A stretch of DNA of 64,000 bases from Arcicella aquatica (GCF_034928825.1 NZ_JAYFUL010000020.1:44002-108001); one strand, 5' to 3'. Counted from the stretch's first letter, positions 26,849-36,051 are shown. The notes: generated from the sequence alone by a model not told the origin. A program made the numbers and translations.

Positions 26849-26891
26849 AATTTTCTTGATACAATAAGTAAATTAAATGAGCGTATAACTA

Positions 26892-26930
26892 AAAATGCTT
26901 ATTACTTCCATAGAAGTAGTAAGCATTTTT
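26892..26930 (+). terminator. Terminator between clpP and clpX
   Basis: A 17-bp stem (26892-26908 with 26913-26929, one wobble, 4-nt loop) is followed by T-rich sequence. It suggests that clpX also has its own promoter. Confidence 0.8.
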
Positions 26931-26944
26931 TATTTTTAAATCTG

Positions 26945-26952
26945 TAATTTTG
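26945..26952 (+). promoter_or_regulatory. Candidate -7 box of clpX
   Basis: TAATTTTG matches TAnnTTTG and lies 39 bp before the preferred clpX ATG and after the clpP terminator. No clear -33 box is seen. Confidence 0.45.
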
Positions 26953-26991
26953 CCAAGGAAATAATGAAGGCACAATTTTGTGTGTAAAGAT

Positions 26992-28254
26992 ATGAGACAA
27001 CAGCAAGCCCATTGCGTTCTTTGCGGACGTAAGCAAAACGAAGTAAAATTGTTGGAAGGTATGGATGGCCACGTTTGTAACGAATGTGTAACACTAGCCT
27101 ATGAAGTAGTTCAGCAAGAATTAAGTACTGAAAAGAATAAAAAAGGTAAAAACAATAAAGCTGTAACTCCAAAATTCAATCTGGTAAAGCCAATTGAAAT
27201 GAAGAAATATATTGACCAGTACGTAATTGGGCAATATGAAGCTAAGAAACACCTTTGTGTAGCCGTTTACAATCACTATAAGCGTTTGATGCAACATGAT
27301 GTAAAGACAACATTTGATGATATTCAGATTGAAAAATCAAACATCATCATGGTGGGCGAAACAGGGACAGGTAAAACATATATGGCAAAAACCATTGCTA
27401 GAATGTTGGAAGTACCTTTTTGTATTGCTGATGCTACGGTAATTACTGAGGCAGGATATGTGGGCGAAGACGTAGAAAGTATCTTAACACGTTTATTACA
27501 AGCTGCCGACTACGATGTAGAGAAAGCTGAAATGGGCATTGTGTTTATCGATGAAATTGATAAAATCGCTCGTAAATCTGATAATCCTTCTATCACTCGT
27601 GATGTATCAGGCGAAGGTGTACAACAGGCCTTATTGAAGTTATTAGAAGGGGCTGTAGTAAACTGTCCGCCACAAGGAGGCAGAAAGCACCCAGACCAAA
27701 AGATGATAGCAGTAAATACTGAGAATATTCTTTTTATTTGTGGTGGTGCTTTCGATGGTATCAAACGTCATATTTCAAAACGTTTGAATACTCGTCCCAT
27801 CGGTTTTAGTTCAGACGATACGTTCTTGGATATGTTTGAAGAAGAAAATGTAATGAAATTTGTTACTTCGCAAGATTTAAAATCATTCGGTTTGATTCCT
27901 GAGCTATTAGGACGTTTGCCTGTAGTAACTTATTTAGATCCATTAGACCACCAAACGCTGTTATCTATCTTGACAGAGCCTAAAAATGCCATTACTAAAC
28001 AATACCATAAATTATTCGAAATGGAAGGTATTGACTTACAATTCGAACCACCAGCGTTAGAATATATCGTTAGTCAGGCAATGGAATACAAATTAGGAGC
28101 AAGAGGGTTACGTTCAATCTGCGAATCAATCATTACGGATGCGATGTTTGAACTACCGTCTCAAGACGAAATCAAAGAATTTAAAATTTCGCTGGCTTAT
28201 GCCCGTGAAAAATTTGAGCGAACCGTTTTTCATCAAATGAAAAAAGCCGCTTAA
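26992..28254 (+). CDS. clpX: ATP-dependent Clp protease ATP-binding subunit ClpX
   Basis: ClpX unfolds substrates and feeds ClpP. The N-terminal C4 zinc finger (CVLCG...CNEC) is followed by an AAA+ core with Walker A GETGTGKT, Walker B IVFIDEIDKI, sensor/arginine regions and the pore and IGF-type loops expected of ClpX. An upstream GTG at 26980 is in frame, but the ATG at 26992 (MRQQQAHCVLCG, 420 residues) matches the family start and is preferred. It follows clpP after a terminator and a candidate promoter, so it can be expressed separately. Confidence 0.96.
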   Translation: MRQQQAHCVLCGRKQNEVKLLEGMDGHVCNECVTLAYEVVQQELSTEKNKKGKNNKAVTPKFNLVKPIEMKKYIDQYVIGQYEAKKHLCVAVYNHYKRLMQHDVKTTFDDIQIEKSNIIMVGETGTGKTYMAKTIARMLEVPFCIADATVITEAGYVGEDVESILTRLLQAADYDVEKAEMGIVFIDEIDKIARKSDNPSITRDVSGEGVQQALLKLLEGAVVNCPPQGGRKHPDQKMIAVNTENILFICGGAFDGIKRHISKRLNTRPIGFSSDDTFLDMFEEENVMKFVTSQDLKSFGLIPELLGRLPVVTYLDPLDHQTLLSILTEPKNAITKQYHKLFEMEGIDLQFEPPALEYIVSQAMEYKLGARGLRSICESIITDAMFELPSQDEIKEFKISLAYAREKFERTVFHQMKKAA

Positions 28255-28274
28255 CTCATATTTACTACCCCAAC

Positions 28275-28305
28275 AAAAAGCCCAAATGATAATTTTGGGC
28301 TTTTT
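28275..28305 (+). terminator. Terminator after clpX
   Basis: AAAAAGCCCAAA (28275-28286) pairs with TTTGGGCTTTTT (28294-28305), a perfect 12-bp stem with a T-tract. Confidence 0.88.
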
Positions 28306-28362
28306 ATTTAGCAATTAATTTAATTATTCAACGTTTCTTTACAAACACTAAAACCTAATAAT

Positions 28363-28923
28363 ATGCAAACAATTAAACTAACTTTCATAAGCATTCTTGC
28401 TTTAATGGTAGGAGTATCATGTACTTCTCAGAAAACAATCATTTCTCAAAACCAGTACGAGACACAAAAGGCCGTAGAGGTGGCGAAAGTAGAAGAAATG
28501 CCAAGTTCAACGTTGATGATTGAAGCAGCCCATGAAAAGCCAAGTCCTGTGTTATATGCATCAGCATCAGAGGTTATTCACATTGAGGAAGCAAACAATG
28601 AAACAGCCGTTGAATTAAAAAAAGAAAAAATCAACGCCATGTTAGACAAAGTAGTTTTACAAAAAAGTGAAAGTAAGACTATCGCTACTACTCGCAAGGC
28701 TAATTTTGTAGAGAAACTTATTATTAAAAAAATAGAGAAGAAAATGAAAAAAAGTGGAGTACAATCTGCTGATTTTCATAGCTGGAATCCAAACTTAAAA
28801 ATCGGTGTCATTCTTTTAGGCGTTGGTATCGTATTAGCCATCTTTGGGCTAGGCGTCGTAGGTGGTATATCAGCCTTCATTGGATTGCTATTTGTCATTT
28901 TAGGCTTACTGCAAGAGGTATAA
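28363..28923 (+). CDS. Predicted lipoprotein with two C-terminal membrane spans
   Basis: The 186-residue protein starts with a lipoprotein signal (lipidated Cys 20 in LMVGVSC). A Glu/Ala/Lys-rich, probably extended middle region follows. The end is very hydrophobic (about 143-183, IGVILLGVGIVLAIFGLGVVGGISAFIG...) and forms one or two spans around a Gly-rich turn. The basic stretch KLIIKKIEKKMKKSG precedes the spans. Similar Lys-rich then Gly-rich tails occur in unnamed Bacteroidota proteins. Function unknown; it lies upstream of the two coiled-coil membrane protein genes but has a separate gap of 95 bp. Confidence 0.7.
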   Translation: MQTIKLTFISILALMVGVSCTSQKTIISQNQYETQKAVEVAKVEEMPSSTLMIEAAHEKPSPVLYASASEVIHIEEANNETAVELKKEKINAMLDKVVLQKSESKTIATTRKANFVEKLIIKKIEKKMKKSGVQSADFHSWNPNLKIGVILLGVGIVLAIFGLGVVGGISAFIGLLFVILGLLQEV

Positions 28924-29018
28924 GTGGTTCAAATCTGCCATTCTTCATAATTTCTTTGTCGAATAAAATATTTATTTACAATTTCGGTTTTTATTGAAAC
29001 CAATTATTCACGACGCTT

Positions 29019-30095
29019 ATGTCTATTTTCGACAAGTTGAAAAATGTTTTCCGTGGCAATAACCCTACCATTGAAAATACAAATATAGAAATACCCATCA
29101 CAGAAGAGATAATATCAAATGACGATACGTTGGTGCAAATAAATAATATTGCACCAACGTTTTCTAGTCCTGTCAATGACCAACCCGACTGGCTTATCAA
29201 TGAAGATATTCTAAGAGATGAAGGCGTTATCTTTGGGTTGTCGGGTTCCAACCCAGACGAAAAAATCTCCATCATCCGTCACTACTTTTCTCAGCAAACA
29301 GCCGAAACGGAAAAAGTAATGGCTCAACACCAAGAAGAAATTGGTGAGTTGAATTATTGGATTAATGAAAAGGAAAGTTTAGTTAAAGATATTGAACAGC
29401 AAATTCAATCCCTCAAAAATCAGGAATTTACTGAACAACATCATTTATTAAGAACAGTAGTTGGTTTAGTACTAGCGATAGGTATTGCTGTAGGCAATTA
29501 TTTCTTAATCAAAGAATCACTACAAGGACAATTCCAAGAAACTACCTTTATTGCTTTAGGCGTATTTGGAGCGGGAATGTTTAACCTTTTCGGGCGCATT
29601 TCATTCCTCCATGACGAAAGTAAAATAAGCACTTGGAAAAGACTATTAGAAGAAATAGGCATGCCTTTGGCAGCATCTTTCTTTGTATTTGCCCAAATTT
29701 ATGCTACAAAACCTCTCCTTCAAGCATGGGCTTTGTTCGCTTTTATATTCTTTTTATTTATGTTTTCGGGCAAACTGTTCTTAGGAAATCTAACCATTTT
29801 CAAGGATGATTTTACCATCTTCCAAAAGCGAAACCAACTTTACAAAGATAAAATCAAGAAAGTAGCGGAGTGGGAAACAGACATTGAGAAACATAAAGCC
29901 GAAATCGAGAAATATAGACAAAGGAAACAAGATATTTTACCTGAGCTTACCAAACTAAGCACTATCAATTTGAAATTAAATGCCCAAAGAGATATGCTGA
30001 TTAAAGTATTTGAAAGTGAGTATCATTTGGCTCAGAATTATAAAAATAGGTTGAACAACAATCAAGTGACAACAATTTTAGGAGAAGAAGAATAA
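29019..30095 (+). CDS. Coiled-coil / four-span / coiled-coil membrane protein A
   Basis: No known family is recognised in these 358 residues. An acidic N-terminus is followed by a coiled coil (about 92-142), four hydrophobic segments (about 145-166, 173-192, 210-228, 232-253), and a second coiled coil (about 262-345) ending in GEEE. It lacks a signal peptide, so both coiled coils probably face the cytoplasm. The next gene begins after a single base and encodes a protein of the same layout, so the two likely form one complex. A structural or stress-related membrane scaffold is possible, but nothing in the sequence proves it. Confidence 0.7.
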   Translation: MSIFDKLKNVFRGNNPTIENTNIEIPITEEIISNDDTLVQINNIAPTFSSPVNDQPDWLINEDILRDEGVIFGLSGSNPDEKISIIRHYFSQQTAETEKVMAQHQEEIGELNYWINEKESLVKDIEQQIQSLKNQEFTEQHHLLRTVVGLVLAIGIAVGNYFLIKESLQGQFQETTFIALGVFGAGMFNLFGRISFLHDESKISTWKRLLEEIGMPLAASFFVFAQIYATKPLLQAWALFAFIFFLFMFSGKLFLGNLTIFKDDFTIFQKRNQLYKDKIKKVAEWETDIEKHKAEIEKYRQRKQDILPELTKLSTINLKLNAQRDMLIKVFESEYHLAQNYKNRLNNNQVTTILGEEE

Positions 30096-30096
30096 C

Positions 30097-31518
30097 ATGG
30101 AAAATACAGAACAAAATAACAATCGTATGCCCGTAAATACTACGCCTTCGCATACTGAAATGTACGATTTTCAACATGGCTATCATGGAGGACTAGAATC
30201 TGTTGATAGAAATACTTATGAAGGTTTTTTGTCTTCACAAGTAAATTTCGAATGGTTAAGCCGTCAGCTTAATGAAAAAAAACAAGAACTTTCTGATTTA
30301 GAAAAAGTTACTGAACACATTAAAGCTCGCTACAAAGAAGCCTATGATGCTCTTCAAGAAAGAATGTTAAAGGTAAATCTTGCAGGGAAAAATCGTGACC
30401 GTCTTGAAAATCAATTAGCTGAAAATCAAGAAACTTCCTCTACCCTACTTGAAAAAAGAAAAATCAATTCGCATCAATACTCATTGTTTGCAGGTATTAT
30501 TTACTTTCTGGCTGGTGTATCGTTTGTGGCAGGGGATTTAATTATTTCACACGAAATCGTGGCTTATGCCCTCAATATTCGTAATAATGTTGAAGCTTGG
30601 TCATTTGCTGTTGGTTTAGCCATGTTATCTATCCTTTTGAAACCTGCTTATGAAAGATTGGTCGAGTCGCCTTATACGTCTGCATCTTCTTTAAATTCTA
30701 AAAAGGTATACGTTTGGTTCAAAAGTATTACGGTAGTTTTTGCAGTAGTTACTTTGTTTATTTTGGGTTGGTTTAGGTATGAGGCCTATAAAACCGACAA
30801 AATGAAAGAGGGCGTTAATAAATCTATCAAACAGTTACAAAATCAAAGCTTTGATCCTCTTAATCCAACGGCTCCACTACCAGTAGCGGTTACCCGACAA
30901 ATTGATGAAAAATTAAGAATTTTTGACCAACTGAATGAAAAACTAGTAAACAGTCCTTGGGCTTTGGCTTCTTTTGTGCTTTCGGGTGTATTATTTGCTT
31001 TGGCTGGCGCAATTTGTTTAGGTATTGCATTCCCTGTTTTACAATGTTACTGGGCTAAATGGTTACAAATTGACCCTAAGTTAAAACGACTTAAGAAGGA
31101 GAAGAAACAATTGATTACTACTTTAGAAGGCGTTGAAAAAGAGTTGGCAGACAATATCACTCAAAAAAACATTTTTGAAAACGATTTGCAATTGCTCCCT
31201 TCTTTTGAATCGTTAGAGTTACAAAAGAAAAGTCTTTTAGAAGAAATTAAGGATATTGAAAGAGAAACTCGTTTAGCAGAAACAGATTCAAGGATTGGTG
31301 CATATAACGATGGTTTTGGAAAAGGTTCGATGGTAAGGGAAGTAATCAATGCTGATGAAGTAAATCAATTTGTAAGAGATAATTATTTCGATACGGCTAC
31401 TTTAGCTAGTAAAGCAAAGGCTTCATCGGGTGATAAAGCGATGTTCTCTAAACGTCCCAACCTCCGCCCACATCAGCAATTACGTAAATTAATATCTGAA
31501 GACTTTCAGGAGGAATAA
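30097..31518 (+). CDS. Coiled-coil / four-span / coiled-coil membrane protein B
   Basis: This 473-residue partner of the preceding gene has the same architecture. It has a polar N-terminus, a coiled coil (about 52-125), and hydrophobic segments near 130-152, 163-185, 207-225 and 288-318. A second long coiled coil (about 325-395) precedes a basic tail (KRPNLRPHQQLRKLI). The loop between spans 3 and 4 is long and charged. No family name is recognised. Translation is probably coupled to gene A (1-bp gap). The gene ends in a block of phrase-like repeats. Confidence 0.7.
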   Translation: MENTEQNNNRMPVNTTPSHTEMYDFQHGYHGGLESVDRNTYEGFLSSQVNFEWLSRQLNEKKQELSDLEKVTEHIKARYKEAYDALQERMLKVNLAGKNRDRLENQLAENQETSSTLLEKRKINSHQYSLFAGIIYFLAGVSFVAGDLIISHEIVAYALNIRNNVEAWSFAVGLAMLSILLKPAYERLVESPYTSASSLNSKKVYVWFKSITVVFAVVTLFILGWFRYEAYKTDKMKEGVNKSIKQLQNQSFDPLNPTAPLPVAVTRQIDEKLRIFDQLNEKLVNSPWALASFVLSGVLFALAGAICLGIAFPVLQCYWAKWLQIDPKLKRLKKEKKQLITTLEGVEKELADNITQKNIFENDLQLLPSFESLELQKKSLLEEIKDIERETRLAETDSRIGAYNDGFGKGSMVREVINADEVNQFVRDNYFDTATLASKAKASSGDKAMFSKRPNLRPHQQLRKLISEDFQEE

Positions 31519-31519
31519 A

Positions 31520-31677
31520 TTTTTGATTTGAAAATTTGAAAATGAAAGGATTTGGAAATTTGAAGATTTGAGAATTTGAAAATGTAAAGGCTTATTATAT
31601 TGATGATTTAATAATTCATAACTCACTAACTCACTAAATCACAACTCACTAAATCACAATTCACTAACTCACTCAAT
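31520..31677. repeat. Two phrase-like repeat blocks
   Basis: Block 1 (about 31520-31590) iterates GAAAATTTGAAAAT-like words. Block 2 (about 31614-31677) iterates AACTCACTAA/ATCACAACTCA words. The second family recurs at 21426-21456, 25331-25499, 34268-34303 and 41799-41825. Confidence 0.7.
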
Positions 31678-31683
31678 AAATAT

Positions 31684-32103
31684 ATGATCATAAAGACAGC
31701 ACACACTGAAGCAGAGGTTCGAAAATGTTGGTATGTAATTAGTTTACTTCGTCCACATCTCACCGAAGATGTATTTGTAGAAACAGTACTCGAAATGCTG
31801 AGTGAGGGCTATCAATTAGCTTATATCGAAAAAGATGATGAAGTAGTTTCTGCCATTGGTTTCAGATATTTACAAATGCTTTATAATGGTAAACAAATCT
31901 ATATCGACGACCTCACTACTTCAGACAAAGTTCGTGGCGAAGGCTATGGAACGGCTTTATTGGACTATGTAATCGACCTTGCCAAAGACAAAAATTATGA
32001 TTGCGTCACGTTAGATTCTGGTCCTACACGCCATACTGCACATCGTTTGTACTTGAACAAAGGTTTTAAGATTAGTAGTTATCATTTTGTAAAGAAACTA
32101 TAA
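31684..32103 (+). CDS. GNAT-family N-acetyltransferase
   Basis: This 139-residue single-domain GNAT shows the acetyl-CoA motif A (IDDLTTSDKVRGEGYGTALLDYV, with R-G-E-G-Y-G as the pyrophosphate loop) and motif B (VTLDSGPTRHTAHRLYLNKGFKISSYHF). The acceptor cannot be deduced. It starts right after the repeat block and appears to stand alone. Confidence 0.88.
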   Translation: MIIKTAHTEAEVRKCWYVISLLRPHLTEDVFVETVLEMLSEGYQLAYIEKDDEVVSAIGFRYLQMLYNGKQIYIDDLTTSDKVRGEGYGTALLDYVIDLAKDKNYDCVTLDSGPTRHTAHRLYLNKGFKISSYHFVKKL

Positions 32104-32142
32104 AAGTAATAAAACATATATAATATTTGCACATTTCAATAG

Positions 32143-32994
32143 ATGAAAAAACTAAGCCTAATTACACTCGTAACAATTTGTTTTAATACATTAAACCTCT
32201 TCGGACAAAAAAGTGAAATCAAACAACCTTCTTCATTCTTCCCAAAAGAAAAAGCACAAGTATTAGTCGTCGGTACTTTCCATTTTGATTATCCCAATTT
32301 AGACGTCAATAAAATAAATGATGGCGATAAAATTGACGTATTAAAGGAACCCAAGAAATCTGAAATTACAGAATTGGTCAATTATATTAAAAAATTCAAG
32401 CCCACAAAGATTGCTATTGAAGCCACTCCAAAATGGAATGCTACAGAAAAACTCAGACAATATAAGGCAGGTAATTCAAGAAATGAAAGAGACGAACGCT
32501 ATCAAATAGCATTGAGGGTTGCTAGTGAAATGAAAATGGATACTATTTATGGTATTGATGCTGGTTCTTTTGATGAAGATTTAGTAAAATTAGATTCAGT
32601 ATATTTTCAAAAGTTATTCAAGGGTTTTGATTTCCAAAATGACGATAAGTTCAATGCAATGTATATGAAATGGTTTGATTATGAAGAAAAATTGCCAGTC
32701 ACAACAAACCTATTGAAATATATCAAACACATTAATACCAGCGAATCTCATAAATTAGGTTATGGAGCATATCTGGTAGGTGATTTCAAACTAGATAATC
32801 AAAGAGGTGCCGATATCTTATCTATCTGGTGGTATAATAGAAACTTGAGAATATTCAGAAAATTGCAAGAGATAACCGAAAGTAGTAAAGATAGAATATT
32901 AGTAATCTTTGGAAATGGACATGCTGCTGTATTAAGGCAGTTACTAGAATCTTCCCCAGAATACAAGTTTATTGAATTTGATAGTTTGAAGTAA
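32143..32994 (+). CDS. Exported DUF5694-like protein
   Basis: A signal peptide (about 1-21, ending LFGQK) leads into AQVLVVGTFHFDYPNLD, then KPTKIAIEATP and ILVIFGNGHAAVLRQLLE. This His/Glu/His-bearing pattern is that of DUF5694, which resembles the TraB/ChaN/erythromycin-esterase superfamily of metal-dependent enzymes. Length (283) fits. The biochemical role is unknown; the conserved GTFHF, E and GxGH positions suggest a catalytic site. Confidence 0.72.
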   Translation: MKKLSLITLVTICFNTLNLFGQKSEIKQPSSFFPKEKAQVLVVGTFHFDYPNLDVNKINDGDKIDVLKEPKKSEITELVNYIKKFKPTKIAIEATPKWNATEKLRQYKAGNSRNERDERYQIALRVASEMKMDTIYGIDAGSFDEDLVKLDSVYFQKLFKGFDFQNDDKFNAMYMKWFDYEEKLPVTTNLLKYIKHINTSESHKLGYGAYLVGDFKLDNQRGADILSIWWYNRNLRIFRKLQEITESSKDRILVIFGNGHAAVLRQLLESSPEYKFIEFDSLK

Positions 32995-33193
32995 TGGTCA
33001 ACATTAAAAGCTGAAAAAGTAGAATACGCTATATAAAACTGAACAAGGCTAAAACTATCCCCAATAAACGCTATCATAAATCGATACAATTCACGTTATT
33101 AGTCTCGACTTCATTAATGTATTTCTATGGATTGATAGAAAAATTACTTTTAGTTTTGATAAATATTATTACAACCAATAAATAAACCTAAAC

Positions 33194-33571
33194 ATGGGAA
33201 TTTTAAATGCATTGATGGGCAATTCATCAGAAGTTTCTGCTGATAAAATCGCTCACGAATTCGAGCCAATTTTGATTGAAGGAGAAGTGATTGTAAAATC
33301 ATTTAAACTGATTAGAGATATGTTTGTTTTTACTAACAAGCGTTTGATTCTAGTTGACAAACAAGGGCTTACTGGTACTAAGACAGACTTTATGACGATT
33401 CCATACCATTCTATTAACTACTTTTCAAAACGCAGTGCTAGCTTACTAGACCTTGATGCCGAGATTTTGATTTGGATAAAAGGTTCGGCACAGCCTATCC
33501 AAAGAGAGTTTAGAAAAGGTGAAAACATTAACGATGTTTATAAGGCACTTAGCACTTATGTGTTAAAATAA
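33194..33571 (+). CDS. Bacterial PH-domain protein
   Basis: The 125-residue protein has a helical start followed by a pleckstrin-homology-like beta sandwich. The bPH phrase IRDMFVFTNKRLILVDKQGLTGTKTDFMTIPYHSI is characteristic of the PF08000-type YvbH domain. No membrane span or catalytic motif is present. A candidate -7 box TAGTTTTG lies at 33151-33158. The role is unknown. Confidence 0.85.
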   Translation: MGILNALMGNSSEVSADKIAHEFEPILIEGEVIVKSFKLIRDMFVFTNKRLILVDKQGLTGTKTDFMTIPYHSINYFSKRSASLLDLDAEILIWIKGSAQPIQREFRKGENINDVYKALSTYVLK

Positions 33572-33590
33572 GGTGTATATTTCATGATGA

Positions 33591-33631
33591 TAATCCCGCA
33601 AAGTTGTAAAGAACTTTGCGGGATTATTTTT
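33591..33631 (+). terminator. Terminator after the PH-domain gene
   Basis: A perfect 15-bp stem TAATCCCGCAAAGTT (33591-33605) with its complement (33612-33626) around a 6-nt loop is followed by T5. Confidence 0.92.
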
Positions 33632-33660
33632 GTAAATTACCATTTACCATCTAAAAGCAA

Positions 33661-33668
33661 TAATTTTG
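33661..33668 (+). promoter_or_regulatory. Candidate -7 box for the DUF1599 gene
   Basis: TAATTTTG matches TAnnTTTG and lies 28 bp before the ATG, just downstream of the preceding terminator. The -33 element is unclear. Confidence 0.42.
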
Positions 33669-33696
33669 TAAGATTAGCACAAATTTAAACCATACA

Positions 33697-34239
33697 ATGA
33701 ATCAAACTGAAACTCAATACAGAGAGATTATTGCTATTTGCAAAACATTATTTCAACAAAAAAATAAAGATTATGGTACCTCATGGCGAATTTTAAGATT
33801 GCCTAGCTTGACCGACCAGATTTTTATCAAAGCTCAAAGAATCCGCTCAATCCAAGAAAAAGGAACACAAAAAATTGAGGACGGCATCGAGGGCGAGTTT
33901 ATCGGAATTATAAATTATTGTATCATTGCTTTGATTCAAAAAGAATTGGGTGATTCTACTAAAATGGAGTTTACAGAACAAGAACTTAGCGATTTGTACG
34001 ATATTCAAGTAGAGAAAACATTGGCTTTACAAAAAGATAAAAACCATGATTATGGCGAGGCTTGGAGAGATATGCGTGTAAGCTCAATGACGGATTTGAT
34101 ATTGATGAAAATCTTTAGGACAAAACAAATAGAAGATAATCAAGGCGTTACATTGGTATCAGAAGGCGTTGAAGCCAATTATCAAGACATGATGAACTAT
34201 GCTATTTTTTGTATGATACATCTAAAGTTTGAAGTGTAA
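33697..34239 (+). CDS. DUF1599 (Nmad1-like) protein
   Basis: The 180-residue protein contains two copies of a helical unit, each with a K-N-x-D-Y-G/K-N-H-D-Y-G motif followed by W-R and an S-[LM]-T-D motif (KNKDYGTSWRILRLPSLTD and KNHDYGEAWRDMRVSSMTD). This tandem layout is DUF1599, described as nucleotide-modification-associated domain 1. Here it heads the arrangement DUF1599-DoxX-aroK, seen in many Bacteroidota, so a housekeeping role is likely. The exact activity is unknown. Confidence 0.88.
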   Translation: MNQTETQYREIIAICKTLFQQKNKDYGTSWRILRLPSLTDQIFIKAQRIRSIQEKGTQKIEDGIEGEFIGIINYCIIALIQKELGDSTKMEFTEQELSDLYDIQVEKTLALQKDKNHDYGEAWRDMRVSSMTDLILMKIFRTKQIEDNQGVTLVSEGVEANYQDMMNYAIFCMIHLKFEV

Positions 34240-34309
34240 TAAGAGCAGCTTTGGGTTAATTTAGTTTATCAATCACTAATTCACCATTCACTCAATCACA
34301 ACTATATTC

Positions 34310-35410
34310 ATGAAGTTAATTGCACATTTCTCTAGACTTTTTGTCGGAATAATATTTATTTTTTCTGGTCTGATTAAACTCAATGACCCTGTTGGTACCG
34401 AGATTAAATTAGAAGAATATTTTGATGTATTCGCCACAGACTTTCCTTTCATGGCAGGCTTTTGGGAGTTCTGGATTCCTTATGCCTTATATATTTCCGT
34501 TTTTTTATGTGCATTAGAATTAGTACTAGGCGTATGCCTATTAGTACAGTATAAACTCAAAACAGCTTCTTGGATATTATTAGCTACGGTTATTTTCTTT
34601 GGCTTCCTTACTTTTTATTCTGCCTATTTTAATAAGGTAACAGATTGTGGCTGTTTTGGTGAAACTATCAAGTTGAAACCGTGGACTTCTTTTATCAAAG
34701 ACATGATTTTGCTGTTTTTTATCTTGATAATCCTGTGGCAACGCAAAATATTTGCTGATAAGAAAACAGGGATTATTGTGGGTATTTCGGTAGTATTTTC
34801 ATTATTCCTAGGGATTTATGCTGTTAAATTTTTACCTCCTTATGATGGACTTCCTTATGCTGTTGGGCAAGATATTCCTAAAAACATGAAGCCTTCGGCT
34901 CCTTTACAGTTCAAATATATTTATGAAAAAGGCGGAGAAAGCTTGGAACTAGACCAAATGCCAACCGATACTACATATCATTTTAAGGAAATGATTACGC
35001 TGAATCAAGACGAGGCAAAAGCTAAAATAACTGACTATAATATTTGGAAAGATGGCGATTCTACTGATTATAAAGCTGAAAGTTTTGTCGGTAAAAAATT
35101 GATGGTGGTGATTCCTGTTATTAAAAAAGCAAATACTAATCACGTTAACGAAATTCGTGAATTAGCTAAAAGCTTGGAGGGGTCTGGCATACAAGTTTGG
35201 TTAATCAGTGCTTCTAGTGAAGAAGAAGTAAATAATTTCAGACATGAATTTCAGTTAGCCATTCCAAACTATAGTGCTGATACTAAGGTTCTAAAAACCA
35301 TTGCAAGGGCTAATCCTACACTTTGGTTGTTGAAAGATGGTATCGTTAAAGGGAAGTGGTCGCATAATGCACTGCCCGATAAAAATGAAGTCATAAAATC
35401 TTTACAGTAA
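34310..35410 (+). CDS. BT_3928-type DoxX family membrane protein
   Basis: The first 185 residues form about five membrane segments of the DoxX/MauE type (RLFVGIIFIFSGLIKLNDPVG at the start and FFGFLTFYSAYFNKVTDCGCFG with a C-x-C pair). A periplasmic C-terminal half follows, with a thioredoxin-like flavour (KKLMVVIPVIKKANTNHVNEIRELAKSL). The architecture and the neighbour DUF1599 match the BT_3928 family. A role in redox or quinone chemistry is inferred from DoxX relatives. ATG at 34318 is five bases inside an alternative frame but 34310 keeps the family start MKLIAHFSRL. Confidence 0.82.
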   Translation: MKLIAHFSRLFVGIIFIFSGLIKLNDPVGTEIKLEEYFDVFATDFPFMAGFWEFWIPYALYISVFLCALELVLGVCLLVQYKLKTASWILLATVIFFGFLTFYSAYFNKVTDCGCFGETIKLKPWTSFIKDMILLFFILIILWQRKIFADKKTGIIVGISVVFSLFLGIYAVKFLPPYDGLPYAVGQDIPKNMKPSAPLQFKYIYEKGGESLELDQMPTDTTYHFKEMITLNQDEAKAKITDYNIWKDGDSTDYKAESFVGKKLMVVIPVIKKANTNHVNEIRELAKSLEGSGIQVWLISASSEEEVNNFRHEFQLAIPNYSADTKVLKTIARANPTLWLLKDGIVKGKWSHNALPDKNEVIKSLQ

Positions 35411-35444
35411 AATTTGCAAGCACCTTCAGGGAAGGATTTTAAGC

Positions 35445-35963
35445 ATGAAAAATATTTTTTTAATAGGAATGCCCTCTTCAGGAAAGAGTACTCTAGGAAG
35501 ACATCTTGCTAAAAGACTCGATTTTCAGTTCGTAGATATGGATGAATTAATCGAAAAACAAGAATTAATGACTATTCCAGAAATATTCAAATACAAAGGA
35601 GAAGATTATTTCAGACAGGTTGAAAGCAAAGTATTAAAAGCCATTCAAGCGGAACAAAAACTAGTCATTGCTACGGGTGGAGGAGTTCCGTGCTTTTTTG
35701 ATAATATGGATTTTATCAAAGCCAACGGTACCAGTATTTTCTTGAATGTTCAGCCAGAAGACTTATTGAAGAGAATCCAGAAGTCGGATGTTAATCATCG
35801 CCCATTAATTAATAGAAATACTACAGAGGATACCCTCTTAAAAAGCCTTCAAGAACGCTGTGCTGCGCGTTTACCCTATTATCAACGTGCAGATATACAA
35901 ATAGATGGGAACATCGATGTAGACCAGCTTCTATGGATTTTGGACGAAATGACACAAAAATAA
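35445..35963 (+). CDS. aroK: Shikimate kinase
   Basis: The 172-residue enzyme phosphorylates shikimate in aromatic amino acid synthesis. It has the P-loop GMPSSGKST (8-16), the shikimate-binding DMDELIE near 31-37, an Arg in DYFRQVES, the GGGVP motif near 78-82, and the lid RIQKSDVNHRPLI with Arg. All key residues are present and the length is standard. It follows the DoxX gene by 34 bp and may share its transcript. Confidence 0.95.
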   Translation: MKNIFLIGMPSSGKSTLGRHLAKRLDFQFVDMDELIEKQELMTIPEIFKYKGEDYFRQVESKVLKAIQAEQKLVIATGGGVPCFFDNMDFIKANGTSIFLNVQPEDLLKRIQKSDVNHRPLINRNTTEDTLLKSLQERCAARLPYYQRADIQIDGNIDVDQLLWILDEMTQK

Positions 35964-35978
35964 TTTTAGCTACAAAAT

Positions 35979-36016
35979 AAAAGCGATTGAAGGATAACTA
36001 TCCTCAATCGCTTTTT
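35979..36016. terminator. Terminator after aroK, usable in both directions
   Basis: AAAAGCGATTGA (35979-35990) pairs with TCAATCGCTTTT (36004-36015), extended by GGAT/ATCC inside. T-rich flank on the right and A-rich flank on the left let it serve aroK and the convergent gene. Confidence 0.85.
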
Positions 36017-36051
36017 ATTTAAACACTATCCCAATTTATATTAATACTCTT

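Noticed and set aside
26980..26991. GTG start for clpX
   Set aside because: The ATG at 26992 gives the standard ClpX N-terminus directly before the zinc finger.
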